Below, piece by piece: positions 7,854 to 16,340 of a DNA stretch of 29,559 nucleotides. The stretch comes from Flavobacteriaceae bacterium (GTDB taxonomy: Bacteria > Bacteroidota > Bacteroidia > Flavobacteriales > Flavobacteriaceae): the NCBI GenBank assembly GCA_029238555.1, contig JAQWFV010000068.1, forward strand, positions 1 through 29,559. The letters run 5' to 3'. The position numbers and the translations under genes were made by a program. Positions within the stretch are counted from its first letter, which is position 1. Every line of letters begins with the position of its first letter. The notes beneath the pieces were generated by a model, which saw only the letters and a list, made by a program, of their open reading frames with translations, had not been told where the DNA came from and ran no database searches.

Positions 7854-8639
7854 TTAACTCCCCTTAAAGAGCGTGGTGCTATTTGCTTGAGCAGTAGGCA
7901 TAACGATTAGATCTGCTATATTAACATGATATGGTCTTGAAATTACAAATCCTATCACATCTGCAATATCGCTGGCCTGTAAGGGCATAAAACCTTTATA
8001 CACTTGAGCGGCCCTGTCTTGATCTCCTTTAAAACGAACTTCACTAAAAGAAGTTTCTACCAGTCCCGGATGTATGGCACCCACTTTTATACCTGTACCA
8101 TTTAAATCTATTCTCATGGCACTATTAATAGCATCTACAGCGTGTTTAGACGCACAATAAACATTTCCTTTGGGGTATACTTCCTTTCCTGCAGTAGATC
8201 CAATATGAATAATATGTCCTTTGTTTCTGCTGAGCATACCGGGCAAAACTGCTTTTGTAACATAGAGCAATCCTTTTACATTAATATCTATCATAGCGTC
8301 CCAATCTTCTAAAGAGGCGTCTTGAAACAAATCTAAACCATGGGCATTTCCTGCATTATTAACCAACACATCTATCTGATGAAAAGGGGCCTTTAAGGAG
8401 GCAATAGCATCCGAAACAGCTACTTTATTTACCACGTCAAATAAGAGGGTATGAACCTTCGTTTTTTTAGACAGAGATAATGCTACTTCATTTAATTTTA
8501 AGGTATTTCTCCCACATAAAACAAGTTGGTAGCCCATTTCTGCTAAATGTACTGCAGTCGCTTTTCCAATCCCACTACTGGCCCCTGTAATTAGGGCTGT
8601 TTTATTTTCTGTGCTCATATATTGTTTTTCTATACTCAT
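7854..8639 (-). CDS. Short-chain dehydrogenase/reductase (YdfG-like)
   Basis: A 261-residue classical SDR. The cofactor-binding TGASSGIG is at 18-25, the NNAG motif at 94-97, and the catalytic Ser148, Tyr161 and Lys165 lie in HIGS and YCASK. The close of the protein (VNIADLIVMPTAQ) resembles the E. coli YdfG type, NADP-dependent 3-hydroxy acid/serine dehydrogenases, so an oxidoreductase acting on a small hydroxy acid is likely. The first ATG at 8639 is 9 bases after the aldo/keto reductase stop; a second in-frame ATG at 8618 (MSTENK) gives an equally normal N-terminus. It is probably co-transcribed with both neighbours. Confidence 0.9.
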   Translation of the reverse strand: MSIEKQYMSTENKTALITGASSGIGKATAVHLAEMGYQLVLCGRNTLKLNEVALSLSKKTKVHTLLFDVVNKVAVSDAIASLKAPFHQIDVLVNNAGNAHGLDLFQDASLEDWDAMIDINVKGLLYVTKAVLPGMLSRNKGHIIHIGSTAGKEVYPKGNVYCASKHAVDAINSAMRIDLNGTGIKVGAIHPGLVETSFSEVRFKGDQDRAAQVYKGFMPLQASDIADVIGFVISRPYHVNIADLIVMPTAQANSTTLFKGS

Positions 8640-8648
8640 CTGTTATTT

Positions 8649-9530
8649 TTATGGAATGTCATGCCCTCTAAAGGCGGCTAAAAGGTAAAACCAATCTTCT
8701 GTATCAAAATCTATAGCTATGGCACTAATGGCGTTTTTATATCGTGCAACCTGGGTAGTTCCAATCACCGGATGAATTCCTGCAGGGTGTTTCATTAACC
8801 AAGCCAAAAGAAGCGCGTCTCTGCCAAGGGAGTATTTTTTTTCCAACTGAACAAAAGCCTTTTCTAAAATTAATGGATGGGACTGATTTCCTAAAATCCC
8901 ACCTAAAGGCGCCCAGGCCATAGGTGTAATCTGGTGCAAAAGGCAAAAATCTAAATCTCCATTAAAAAAAGGGTCGTTTGCCTTGAGTGAAATTTCCAAT
9001 TGGTTCGCGCTAACCGTAAGTTTTTGTTGAATAATGCTGGTCTGAGAAGGAGTGAAATTAGACAGCCCAAAAGACTTAATATAGCCTTTATCTAAAAGTG
9101 TTTGAACCGCCTGTTGAACCTCGATGGGATCCATTAAAGGACTGGGCCTATGAAGCAACAAAAGATCTAAATAATCTGTTTGCAACTCTTCCAAAGAGCG
9201 TTGTACACTGTTTATTATATACTGGTAGGTATAATCATAATGGTTTGTCTGAGTGTCCCTGGATTTATTTTTAAGCGCAATACCGCATTTACTTATAAAC
9301 TGTACAGATTCTCTTGAAATTCCACTTGCTTTAAAGCCCCTTCCAAAATCAGCTTCTGTGGTGTAATCTCCATAAATATCGGCGTGATCAAAGCTTGTCA
9401 ATCCCATCTCAAAAGCAGATTCAATCCTATGGGCAACATCTTTAGTAGATAAAGCTGCACCCCAACTTCCCCAATTCATAGTGCCCACGATAATTTTAGA
9501 ATATTCTGGAGAATGGTGCTTTTTAGACAT
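8649..9530 (-). CDS. Aldo/keto reductase (YdhF-like)
   Basis: A 293-residue NADPH-dependent aldo/keto reductase. The expected catalytic set is visible: Asp48 and Tyr53 in FDHADIYG, Lys81 in FISKCG and His127 in LLLLHRPS. GLSNFTPSQ and the C-terminal AWLMKHPAGIHPVIGTT are cofactor-site features. The overall pattern is that of E. coli YdhF and relatives, whose natural substrates are not established. It is the first gene of a minus-strand run with the SDR (9-base gap) and the AlbA_2 gene, so two NADPH-type reductases are probably made together. I found no clear promoter element in the 216-base gap shared with moxR. Confidence 0.9.
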   Translation of the reverse strand: MSKKHHSPEYSKIIVGTMNWGSWGAALSTKDVAHRIESAFEMGLTSFDHADIYGDYTTEADFGRGFKASGISRESVQFISKCGIALKNKSRDTQTNHYDYTYQYIINSVQRSLEELQTDYLDLLLLHRPSPLMDPIEVQQAVQTLLDKGYIKSFGLSNFTPSQTSIIQQKLTVSANQLEISLKANDPFFNGDLDFCLLHQITPMAWAPLGGILGNQSHPLILEKAFVQLEKKYSLGRDALLLAWLMKHPAGIHPVIGTTQVARYKNAISAIAIDFDTEDWFYLLAAFRGHDIP

Positions 9531-9652
9531 AGGTAAATGTTTTAAAATCTGTTAATTCTTTGTGTTGTTCCCTAAATTGGGTAAAATAATAAATGAAATT
9601 AGGCATAAATTCCTTAAAAACTTCATAAAAACATGGGGTTTAGTCATTTTTT

Positions 9653-9705
9653 AACGCTGTATTAACAAGGGGTCTGTGAATAAATTTTTTAATTGCAACG
9701 CTGTA
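9653..9705. repeat. Direct repeat AACGCTGTA upstream of moxR
   Basis: The 9-mer AACGCTGTA occurs at 9653-9661 and 9697-9705, 44 bases apart, the second 42 bases before the moxR ATG. It may be a regulator site or chance. No TAnnTTTG element was found in this gap; the nearest is TAAATTTT at 9681-9688. Confidence 0.35.
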
Positions 9706-9746
9706 ATTTAAATGCAGCTACAAACACCGTAAATTATCTAAACACT

Positions 9747-10748
9747 ATGGAAGAAAAGAGTTCGATAGACATGGCGGCTATTAATGAAAAAATAGCCAAT
9801 GAAAGTGCTTTTATAGACGCCTTACAATTTGAAATGAACAAAGTAATTGTAGGTCAGAAGCACATGGTAGAAAGGCTGCTGATTGGCTTATTGGGACAGG
9901 GTCATATTTTGTTAGAAGGGGTACCTGGTTTAGCAAAAACCTTAGCTATAAACACCTTAGCCAAAGCAGTAAAGGGAAGTTTTAGTAGGATTCAATTTAC
10001 TCCCGATTTACTTCCTGCAGATGTTGTGGGTACCATGATTTTTAATATGAAAGAGAACGACTTCTCTATTAAAAAGGGGCCTATTTTTGCCAATTTTGTT
10101 TTAGCAGACGAAATTAACAGAGCGCCTGCTAAGGTGCAATCTGCCCTATTGGAGGCCATGCAAGAAAAACAAGTTACTATTGGAGACGAAACATTTGTAT
10201 TAGATAAGCCTTTCTTAGTTTTGGCTACACAAAACCCTGTAGAACAAGAGGGTACCTACCCACTTCCAGAAGCACAAGTAGACCGATTTATGCTAAAAAC
10301 AGTGATTACTTATCCCAAAATGTCTGAGGAGCAGATGGTCATGAGGCAAGCAATGAGTCAGGCCTATGAAAAAGTAAATCCAGTCGTTAGTGTAAAACAG
10401 ATTTTATCTGCTCAAGCAGCTGTTCGTGAAGTGTATATGGATGAGAAAATTGAGAAATATATATTAGACCTCATTTTTGCTACCCGTTTTCCTGAAAAAT
10501 ACCATTTAGAAAGCCTTAAACCTCTAATTAGTTTTGGCGCATCTCCAAGAGGGAGTATTAACTTGGCTATGGCTGCAAAGTGCTATGCTTTTATTAAAAG
10601 AAGGGGCTATGTAATTCCTGAAGATGTCAGGGCTGTAGTTCACGATGTGTTAAGGCATAGAATTGGAATTACGTATGAAGCAGAAGCGGAAAATGTAACC
10701 TCAGAAGACTTGATCAATACCATCGTAAACGAAATAGAAGTGCCATAG
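9747..10748 (+). CDS. MoxR family AAA+ ATPase (first gene of the Bat operon)
   Basis: A 333-residue AAA+ ATPase of the MoxR type, thought to act as a chaperone that remodels VWA-domain partners. The Walker A GVPGLAKT is at 58-65 and the Walker B VLADE at 118-122, followed by INRAPAKVQSALLEAMQE and the ATQNPVEQEGTYPLPEAQ block that marks MoxR proteins. I start it at ATG 9747. A longer frame from a TTG at 9693 adds 18 residues, but a TTG start and the odd residues argue against it. It heads a plus-strand run of eight genes reaching 19071, the usual order of the Bacteroidota aerotolerance operon. Its role in the assembly is inferred from family and context. Confidence 0.94.
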   Translation: MEEKSSIDMAAINEKIANESAFIDALQFEMNKVIVGQKHMVERLLIGLLGQGHILLEGVPGLAKTLAINTLAKAVKGSFSRIQFTPDLLPADVVGTMIFNMKENDFSIKKGPIFANFVLADEINRAPAKVQSALLEAMQEKQVTIGDETFVLDKPFLVLATQNPVEQEGTYPLPEAQVDRFMLKTVITYPKMSEEQMVMRQAMSQAYEKVNPVVSVKQILSAQAAVREVYMDEKIEKYILDLIFATRFPEKYHLESLKPLISFGASPRGSINLAMAAKCYAFIKRRGYVIPEDVRAVVHDVLRHRIGITYEAEAENVTSEDLINTIVNEIEVP

Positions 10749-10764
10749 GATATTTTAAAATATC
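10749..10764. repeat. Perfect 16-base palindrome right after the moxR stop
   Basis: GATATTTTAAAATATC begins on the first base after the TAG stop of moxR and is fully self-complementary. It lies in the 49-base gap before the DUF58 gene. It could be a protein-binding site or an AT-rich coincidence; the lack of a loop makes it a poor RNA hairpin. Confidence 0.4.
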
Positions 10765-10797
10765 GTTTAATGTCCCAGACACTATTTCAATTCATTT

Positions 10798-11667
10798 ATG
10801 GAAACTAAAGATCTTTTAAAAAAAGTAAGGAAAATAGAAATAAAGACGAGAAGGCTCTCAGACCATATTTTTGGCGGAGAATACCACTCCACCTTTAAGG
10901 GCCGTGGTATGACTTTTTCAGAAGTCCGTCAATACCAGTTTGGAGACGACGTTAGGGCAATAGATTGGAATGTAACTGCCAGACAAAACGAGCCTTATAT
11001 CAAAGTTTTTGAAGAGGAAAGAGAACTCACCCTGATGATGGTTGTAGATGTGAGTGGATCTGGTTTATTTGGAACAACCAATGCTTTTAAAAAAGATCTT
11101 TTAATAGAAATTACTGCAACCCTAGCTTTTTCTGCTTTGCAAAACAATGACAAAGTAGGGGTGTTACTTTTTACAGATCAAATAGAGCTTTTTATTCCTC
11201 CCAAAAAGGGAAAAAGTCATATTCTTAGAATTATAAGAGAACTTTTAGAATTCAAGCCAAAAAGTCAAAAAACAGATTTGTCCATGGCATTGAAGTACCT
11301 TGGAAATGTGCTTAAGAAAAAGGCCATTGTTTTTGTGCTTTCAGATTTTATTTCAGAAGAATACCTCCAAAGTTTAAGGATTGTAGGTAAAAAACATGAT
11401 CTTACCGGTATTCGTGTTTACGATCCAAAGGAAGAACAAATTCCAAACCTTGGTTTGGTGCCTATTTTAGATGCAGAAACAGGAAAAATTAAAACAGTTG
11501 CTACCCAATCAAAAACGGTCAGAAACGCCTATGAAAACTATCAAAGAGAACGCAAAGAATACTTTGAAGAAAGTTTCAGAAAGTCTGGTTGTGGTCAAAT
11601 TAGCTGCAGGGTAGATGAGAGTTATGTGAAAAAACTGTTGGGCTACTTTAAACAAAAGGGGAGATAA
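10798..11667 (+). CDS. DUF58 domain protein of the Bat operon
   Basis: A 289-residue protein with the DUF58 signature near residues 37-75: FKGRGMTFSEVRQYQFGDD, then VRAIDWNVTARQNEP, followed by VKVFEEERE-like sequence. A VWA-like segment starts at VVDVSGSGLFG, where the metal-site DxSxS pattern is present (Asp-Val-Ser-Gly-Ser). No signal peptide or membrane segment is seen, so it is probably cytoplasmic and works with the MoxR ATPase, with which DUF58 genes are almost always paired. It follows moxR after 49 bases and precedes the next gene by 1 base in the longest reading. The molecular function of DUF58 proteins is not established. Confidence 0.92.
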   Translation: METKDLLKKVRKIEIKTRRLSDHIFGGEYHSTFKGRGMTFSEVRQYQFGDDVRAIDWNVTARQNEPYIKVFEEERELTLMMVVDVSGSGLFGTTNAFKKDLLIEITATLAFSALQNNDKVGVLLFTDQIELFIPPKKGKSHILRIIRELLEFKPKSQKTDLSMALKYLGNVLKKKAIVFVLSDFISEEYLQSLRIVGKKHDLTGIRVYDPKEEQIPNLGLVPILDAETGKIKTVATQSKTVRNAYENYQRERKEYFEESFRKSGCGQISCRVDESYVKKLLGYFKQKGR

Positions 11668-11701
11668 TATGACACCGTCATTCAACAATAATAAACCTAG
11701 T

Positions 11702-13342
11702 ATGAAGACTAAAAGTGTGGTAAAAACACTTTTATTAGGACTTCTTTTTTGCTGTGGAACTGCTTTTGCGCAAGAGCAAAAGGAACTTTTTAATCCTATA
11801 GCAGTTATAGATAGTACCGAAATTAAAATTGGAGAACAAATAGAACTCAGTATTGCTATTTCTATTGGTCCAACAGACTTGGTAGATTTTCCTACAGAAG
11901 CGCAATCATTCGCGCCACTAGAACTGGTGTCTGCTTCTAAAGTAGACTCCCTTGAGTATCAAGGAAAATTACAACTGCTTAAAAAATATGCTTTAACACA
12001 GTTTGACTCTGGATCATATACGCTCCCAAAGCAGCTTGTTTTGGTCAACAATCAAGCTTATTTCACAGCCCCTTTAAACCTTAAAGTTTTAGATGTCCCT
12101 GTAGACACCTTAAAGCAAAATTTATACGATATTAAACCATTGACTTCTGTAGAAAAAATAGCTACCTACGAATGGTTGTGGCAGTGGCTATTTGTTTTGT
12201 TGAGCTTGGGTACCTTAATATTTGCTTATTTAAGAAGGCTTAAGAAAAAACGTGCCGCAGCGGAGCGAGAACTCCCACCCTATGACAAAGCACTTTTGGC
12301 CCTAGACCAACTAGAAAATTCTCAGTATTTAATCAAAGAAGAATACAAAGCTTACTACAGTGAACTCACAAATATTGTGAGGGGTTACCTAGAGGAAGAG
12401 GTGCATGTTGCCGCTTTGGAAAGCACTACAGACCAACTCATTGAACGGTTGGAACTTCTCAGGGATTCAGGAGCGCTTGCCCTTGAACCAGAAACAATTA
12501 CACAGTTCAAACAGATTCTCCAAACGGCTGATCTTGTGAAATTTGCAAAATCAACTCCAGAAATATGGGCTGCAGAACAAGATAGAAGCAAACTGAAACA
12601 AATTGTAGTAAAAACAAAAGAATCTATTGCCCCACCTACCGAAGAAGAACTGGCTGAAATTGCAGCAAGTGAGTGGGCAAAAAAAGCCAGTGAAATAAAC
12701 AGGTCTAGAAAAAGAAAAATTGTGCTAGCCACTGCTATTTTTCTATCACTGTGCTTTGCTACGGTTGCTTATTTAGGTCCTCAAAACATTTGGGATACGG
12801 TGCTTAGAAATCCTACAAAAATTCTACTAGAAAAAGATTGGATAAAAAGTGAATACGGAGTACCTGCTATTGTCATAGAAACCCCGGAAGCACTAGAACG
12901 CTCACTGGATGTTGAATTAAATACAGGGGAGAAATATGTACAGCGATTTTATTATAAACATCCAAAAGGGGTGCTTTTTGTAACTATTGAAACGAAAACA
13001 TTGGTTTCTGAACAAGCGCCTGATTTTAACGCATTAACAGAGCAGGGGCTTAAAAATCTTGAATCCTTAGGGGCTAAAAATATCATTACAAAACAGGAGA
13101 ATTTTGAAGCCCAAGAAGGGGTCAAGGGGATTAAAACCTTTGGTACTGCAGACTTTGCTTTAAATGGAGATAGTTCACTTACTAAAGAAGACTATATTTT
13201 GCTTTACTTTGGCGGTAAAGGATTTGTGCAATCAATAGGTATGAGATGGATTGACAAAGATGAATACGCCGAACAGATTTCGCAAAGAATTATGGAAAGT
13301 ATTGCTTTTGAAAAAATGCCTTCGCCTCAAAACCTTAAATAA
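11702..13342 (+). CDS. Bat operon membrane protein of uncertain role (signal peptide, two membrane segments)
   Basis: About 546 residues. MKTKSVVKTLLLGLLFCCGTAFAQ is a clear signal peptide, so I start at ATG 11702; an upstream ATG at 11669, one base after the DUF58 stop, adds 11 residues and would spoil it. An extracytoplasmic beta-rich domain of about 120 residues follows, then a membrane segment (WLFVLLSLGTLIFAYL) and a cytoplasmic helical region with ELPPYDKALLALDQLENSQ, resembling DUF4381-type proteins. A second membrane segment (IVLATAIFLSLCFATVAYL) and a C-terminal domain of about 180 residues complete it. The first half resembles BatD in layout. It sits between DUF58 and batA, as in other flavobacterial Bat operons. 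Function is unknown; I did not recognise the C-terminal domain. Confidence 0.82.
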   Translation: MKTKSVVKTLLLGLLFCCGTAFAQEQKELFNPIAVIDSTEIKIGEQIELSIAISIGPTDLVDFPTEAQSFAPLELVSASKVDSLEYQGKLQLLKKYALTQFDSGSYTLPKQLVLVNNQAYFTAPLNLKVLDVPVDTLKQNLYDIKPLTSVEKIATYEWLWQWLFVLLSLGTLIFAYLRRLKKKRAAAERELPPYDKALLALDQLENSQYLIKEEYKAYYSELTNIVRGYLEEEVHVAALESTTDQLIERLELLRDSGALALEPETITQFKQILQTADLVKFAKSTPEIWAAEQDRSKLKQIVVKTKESIAPPTEEELAEIAASEWAKKASEINRSRKRKIVLATAIFLSLCFATVAYLGPQNIWDTVLRNPTKILLEKDWIKSEYGVPAIVIETPEALERSLDVELNTGEKYVQRFYYKHPKGVLFVTIETKTLVSEQAPDFNALTEQGLKNLESLGAKNIITKQENFEAQEGVKGIKTFGTADFALNGDSSLTKEDYILLYFGGKGFVQSIGMRWIDKDEYAEQISQRIMESIAFEKMPSPQNLK

Positions 13343-13365
13343 TTAGCTTAAAAGAACTTTTTAAT

Positions 13366-14358
13366 ATGTTTCAAAACCCCTTCGCAAACCCAGAATTTTT
13401 ATGGCTCTTATTGGTCATTCCATTGTTGGTAGCATGGCAATTATTGAAGCAAAAAAAATCACTAGTGCCTCTTAAAATGCCTAGTACAAAAGGTTTCAAT
13501 AACAGTATTTACAACCGCTTAAAACCCATACTTTTTGTATTGAGATTATTGTCAATAAGCGCTTTAATTATTGGTCTTGCAAGACCTCAAAATAGCTCAG
13601 AAAGCACTAGGACAGAAACCACAAAGGGCATAGACATTGTTATGGCCATAGATGTGTCCTCTAGTATGTTGGCTAAAGATTTAAGCCCAAATAGATTGGT
13701 TGCTTTAAAGGAAGTAGCCTCTAATTTCATAAAAGACAGACCCAATGACAGGATTGGTTTGGTCGTTTATGCGGGAGAAAGTTACACCAAGACCCCTATT
13801 ACCTCAGATAAAAGATTGGTTTTACAAGCCTTAAAAGAGATTCAATACGGAGAGTTAACAGACGGAACAGCTATTGGAATGGGCTTGGCTACTTCTGTGA
13901 ATAGGCTAAAAGACAGTAAAGCATTGAGCAAAGTAATTATACTATTGACAGATGGTGTAAATAATGCAGGCTTTATTGAACCTGCTACCGCTGCAGAATT
14001 GGCAGTTGAATATGATATAAAAACATATACCATTGGTCTTGGAACTAATGGCAATGCGCTTTCCCCTATTGCTTACAACCCAGATGGAAGTTTCAGATAC
14101 GGAATGGCAGAGGTTCAAATAGATGAAACCTTATTAGAACAAATAGCCAACTTAACAGGAGGTAAGTATTTTAGAGCAACAGATAATCAAAAATTAGAAG
14201 CTATTTATAATGAAATAAATAGCTTAGAAAAAACAGAAGTAGCCACTTTTAAATTCTATGCTTATGAAGAGAAATTCAGGCCCTGGGCCATTGCTGCTCT
14301 TGTGTTTTTCCTAATAGAATGGTTGTTAAAGAACAGCCTGTTTAAAAGTTTTATTTAA
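13366..14358 (+). CDS. batA: BatA, VWA domain membrane protein
   Basis: A 330-residue membrane protein of the Bat operon. N-terminal hydrophobic segments at about 11-25 and 55-72 are followed by a von Willebrand A domain whose metal site (MIDAS) is complete: Asp96, Ser98 and Ser100 in DVSSS, the threonine in LTDGTAIG, and the aspartate in LLTDGVNN. A C-terminal membrane segment lies near 302-320. VWA domains bind ligands through a divalent metal. Bat proteins were linked to aerotolerance in Bacteroides fragilis and to stress tolerance in other species, by an unknown mechanism. It ends 7 bases before batB, which has the same architecture. The A/B naming follows operon order. Confidence 0.92.
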   Translation: MFQNPFANPEFLWLLLVIPLLVAWQLLKQKKSLVPLKMPSTKGFNNSIYNRLKPILFVLRLLSISALIIGLARPQNSSESTRTETTKGIDIVMAIDVSSSMLAKDLSPNRLVALKEVASNFIKDRPNDRIGLVVYAGESYTKTPITSDKRLVLQALKEIQYGELTDGTAIGMGLATSVNRLKDSKALSKVIILLTDGVNNAGFIEPATAAELAVEYDIKTYTIGLGTNGNALSPIAYNPDGSFRYGMAEVQIDETLLEQIANLTGGKYFRATDNQKLEAIYNEINSLEKTEVATFKFYAYEEKFRPWAIAALVFFLIEWLLKNSLFKSFI

Positions 14359-14365
14359 AAGAGAC

Positions 14366-15421
14366 ATGATTCAATTTGATCAGAAAATATATTTCTATGC
14401 CCTAGTGCTGCTACCATTAATGCTATTGGTGTTTTTGGGAGTACAGATATGGAAAAAAAAGACGCAAAACAATTTTTCAGATACTTCGCTGTTAAAAAAA
14501 TTGGCCCCAAAAAAATCTGCCTTCAAAGCACCCTTTAAATTCACCCTTCAAATTTTAGGGGTAACGGCAATTGTAATTGCCCTTGTAAATCCAAAGGCGG
14601 GAACAAAACTAGAAACTGTTAAGAGAGAAGGGGTAGACATTGTATTCGCTGTAGACGTCTCCAAAAGTATGTTAGCAGAGGACATTGCGCCCAATAGAAT
14701 GGAAAAAGCCAAAAGACTGGTCTCTGAGATTATCAATGAACTGGCGAGTGATCGCATTGGAATAATTGCGTATGCAGCGCAAGCATACCCACAGTTACCG
14801 ATCACAACGGATTTTGGCGCTGCAAAAATGTTTCTTCAAGGGATGGATACAGACATGCTCTCTTCACAAGGCACTGCAATTTCAGATGCCATTGAGCTGG
14901 CCACTACTTATTACAACGATGCGGCTCAAACAAACAGGGTGCTCTTTATAGTCTCTGACGGAGAAGACCATTCAGATGGAGGTGCCGCTAATGCAGTATC
15001 AAAAGCAACTGATGCTGGAATTAAAGTATTTACAATAGGCGTTGGAACAGAAAAGGGCGCTCCAATTCCATTAAAGAAAAAAGGGATAGTAGAAAGTCTA
15101 AAAAGAGATTCAGAAGGTGAGGTAGTCATTACAAAAAGAAATACCGAGACATTGATTGAAATAGCCTCAGCGGGAAATGGCATTTATATAGACGGAGAAA
15201 ATACTGCTAATGCTGTAGCAATTATCAAAGAACAGTTAAACCAAATGGATAAAATGGCTTTTGAAGCAAAGCAATTTTCCGACTATAAAGACCAATTTCA
15301 ATGGTTTTTAGGCCTTGGACTTTTGATGCTTTTTTTAGATCAAATTATCTGGGAGGGAAAGACTGGATGGATTTCAAAATTAAATTTATTTAATGAAAAA
15401 GAAAATGAGACAGCAGCTTAA
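14366..15421 (+). CDS. batB: BatB, VWA domain membrane protein
   Basis: A 351-residue paralogue-like partner of BatA: two N-terminal hydrophobic segments (about 9-28 and 60-74), a VWA domain, and a C-terminal segment (WFLGLGLLMLFLDQII). The MIDAS is intact, with Asp97, Ser99 and Ser101 in DVSKS, the threonine in SSQGTAISDA and the aspartate in VSDGEDH. Like BatA it should present a metal-binding face at the membrane, and the pair may form a complex. The gene starts 7 bases after batA and overlaps the start of batC by 29 bases, which points to coupled translation. Confidence 0.92.
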   Translation: MIQFDQKIYFYALVLLPLMLLVFLGVQIWKKKTQNNFSDTSLLKKLAPKKSAFKAPFKFTLQILGVTAIVIALVNPKAGTKLETVKREGVDIVFAVDVSKSMLAEDIAPNRMEKAKRLVSEIINELASDRIGIIAYAAQAYPQLPITTDFGAAKMFLQGMDTDMLSSQGTAISDAIELATTYYNDAAQTNRVLFIVSDGEDHSDGGAANAVSKATDAGIKVFTIGVGTEKGAPIPLKKKGIVESLKRDSEGEVVITKRNTETLIEIASAGNGIYIDGENTANAVAIIKEQLNQMDKMAFEAKQFSDYKDQFQWFLGLGLLMLFLDQIIWEGKTGWISKLNLFNEKENETAA

Positions 15422-16340
15422 TAAATTATGGTTTTTTGCATGCTTAATTTTGGGGCTAAGTGGCTATGCACAAGAAGAGAAGCAAAATTTATCCGAAATA
15501 TCTCTTGATACTAAAAAGGAAGGGGTCAAAAAATCTGTTCACCCTAAAAAAATTATTGAAGCACACAACCTCACTTATAAGGGGAATGAATCTTTGAGTG
15601 AAAATTCATTTGTAGCCGCAGAAAAATCTTATAGAACAGCCATTGGTATAAACCCTGAAGATGCTACACCTGCTTATAACTTAGGAAGTGCATTGTACCA
15701 AAAAGAGGCTTTTGAAGAAGCTTTAACTCCATTAAAAAAAGCCGTAATTGCAGGAAAAAACAAGCAAGAAAAACATACTGCATTGCACAATTTAGGAAAT
15801 GCTTTCATGAAGAATAAAAGCTATGAAAAAGCCGTAGAAACATATAAAGAAGCCCTTAGAAATAATCCTACAGACAACGAGACAAGGTATAATTTAGCCC
15901 TTGCTAAAGAAATGCTCAAGAAAGAACAACAAGAGCAAGATAAAGACCCCGACAAAAAAGACCAAAAGGATTCCGACAAAAAGGATCAAGAAGACCAGGA
16001 AAATAAAGATAAAGAAGACCAAGAAGGAGATCAGAAAAAAGATCCAAATGGCGATCCCGATAAAGGAGACGGAGAGAAAAAAGACGAAGATTCCGAACCA
16101 AAAGACCCCTCAGAAGAAGAAAAAGAAGAACAGAAAAAAGGAGATGGAGAAGATAAAAAAGAAACCCCTCAAAAACCCAAAGAAGACCAAGGAAAACCTA
16201 AGGAACGCAAAAGTCAACTCTCCCCTCAGCAAATACAAAACTTGTTAGATGCTATGCAGAATGCAGAGAAAAAATCTCAAGAAAAACTAGAGGGTAAAAA
16301 AATTAAAGGAGCTCCTTTAAAAACTAAAAAAGATTGGTAA
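15393..16340 (+). CDS. batC: BatC, TPR protein with long charged linker
   Basis: 315 residues: a signal peptide (LWFFACLILGLSGYAQ), then tetratricopeptide-like repeats at about 50-165 (YNLGSALYQKEAFEEAL and LGNAFMKNKSYEKAVETYKEALRNNP), a Lys/Asp/Glu/Gln-rich low-complexity linker from about 170 to 275, and a conserved close (LSPQQIQNLLDAMQNAEKKSQEKL). TPRs usually hold protein partners, so this is likely a periplasmic scaffold for BatA/BatB. The start overlaps batB by 29 bases; a second ATG at 15405 would also fit. The linker codes in a nearly T-free purine tract and is open in other frames. The stop shares a base with the batD start (TAATG). Confidence 0.9.
   Translation: MKKKMRQQLNKLWFFACLILGLSGYAQEEKQNLSEISLDTKKEGVKKSVHPKKIIEAHNLTYKGNESLSENSFVAAEKSYRTAIGINPEDATPAYNLGSALYQKEAFEEALTPLKKAVIAGKNKQEKHTALHNLGNAFMKNKSYEKAVETYKEALRNNPTDNETRYNLALAKEMLKKEQQEQDKDPDKKDQKDSDKKDQEDQENKDKEDQEGDQKKDPNGDPDKGDGEKKDEDSEPKDPSEEEKEEQKKGDGEDKKETPQKPKEDQGKPKERKSQLSPQQIQNLLDAMQNAEKKSQEKLEGKKIKGAPLKTKKDW

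Noticed and set aside
9693..9746. Upstream TTG extension of moxR
   Set aside because: TTG start, residues unlike MoxR N-termini, and an ATG at 9747 with better fit.
12385..12732. Minus-strand open frame with hydrophobic Leu/Ser content
   Set aside because: Opposite a helical part of the Bat operon membrane protein; composition matches a reverse shadow.
15916..16101. Minus-strand frame opposite the batC linker
   Set aside because: Leu/Arg-rich product typical of the reverse of a Lys/Asp/Glu-coding tract; a shadow frame.
15901..16248. 115-codon Lys-rich plus-strand frame inside batC
   Set aside because: It arises from the purine-rich, T-poor sequence that codes for the BatC linker; no family features and no start context. 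Kept only as part of the batC finding.
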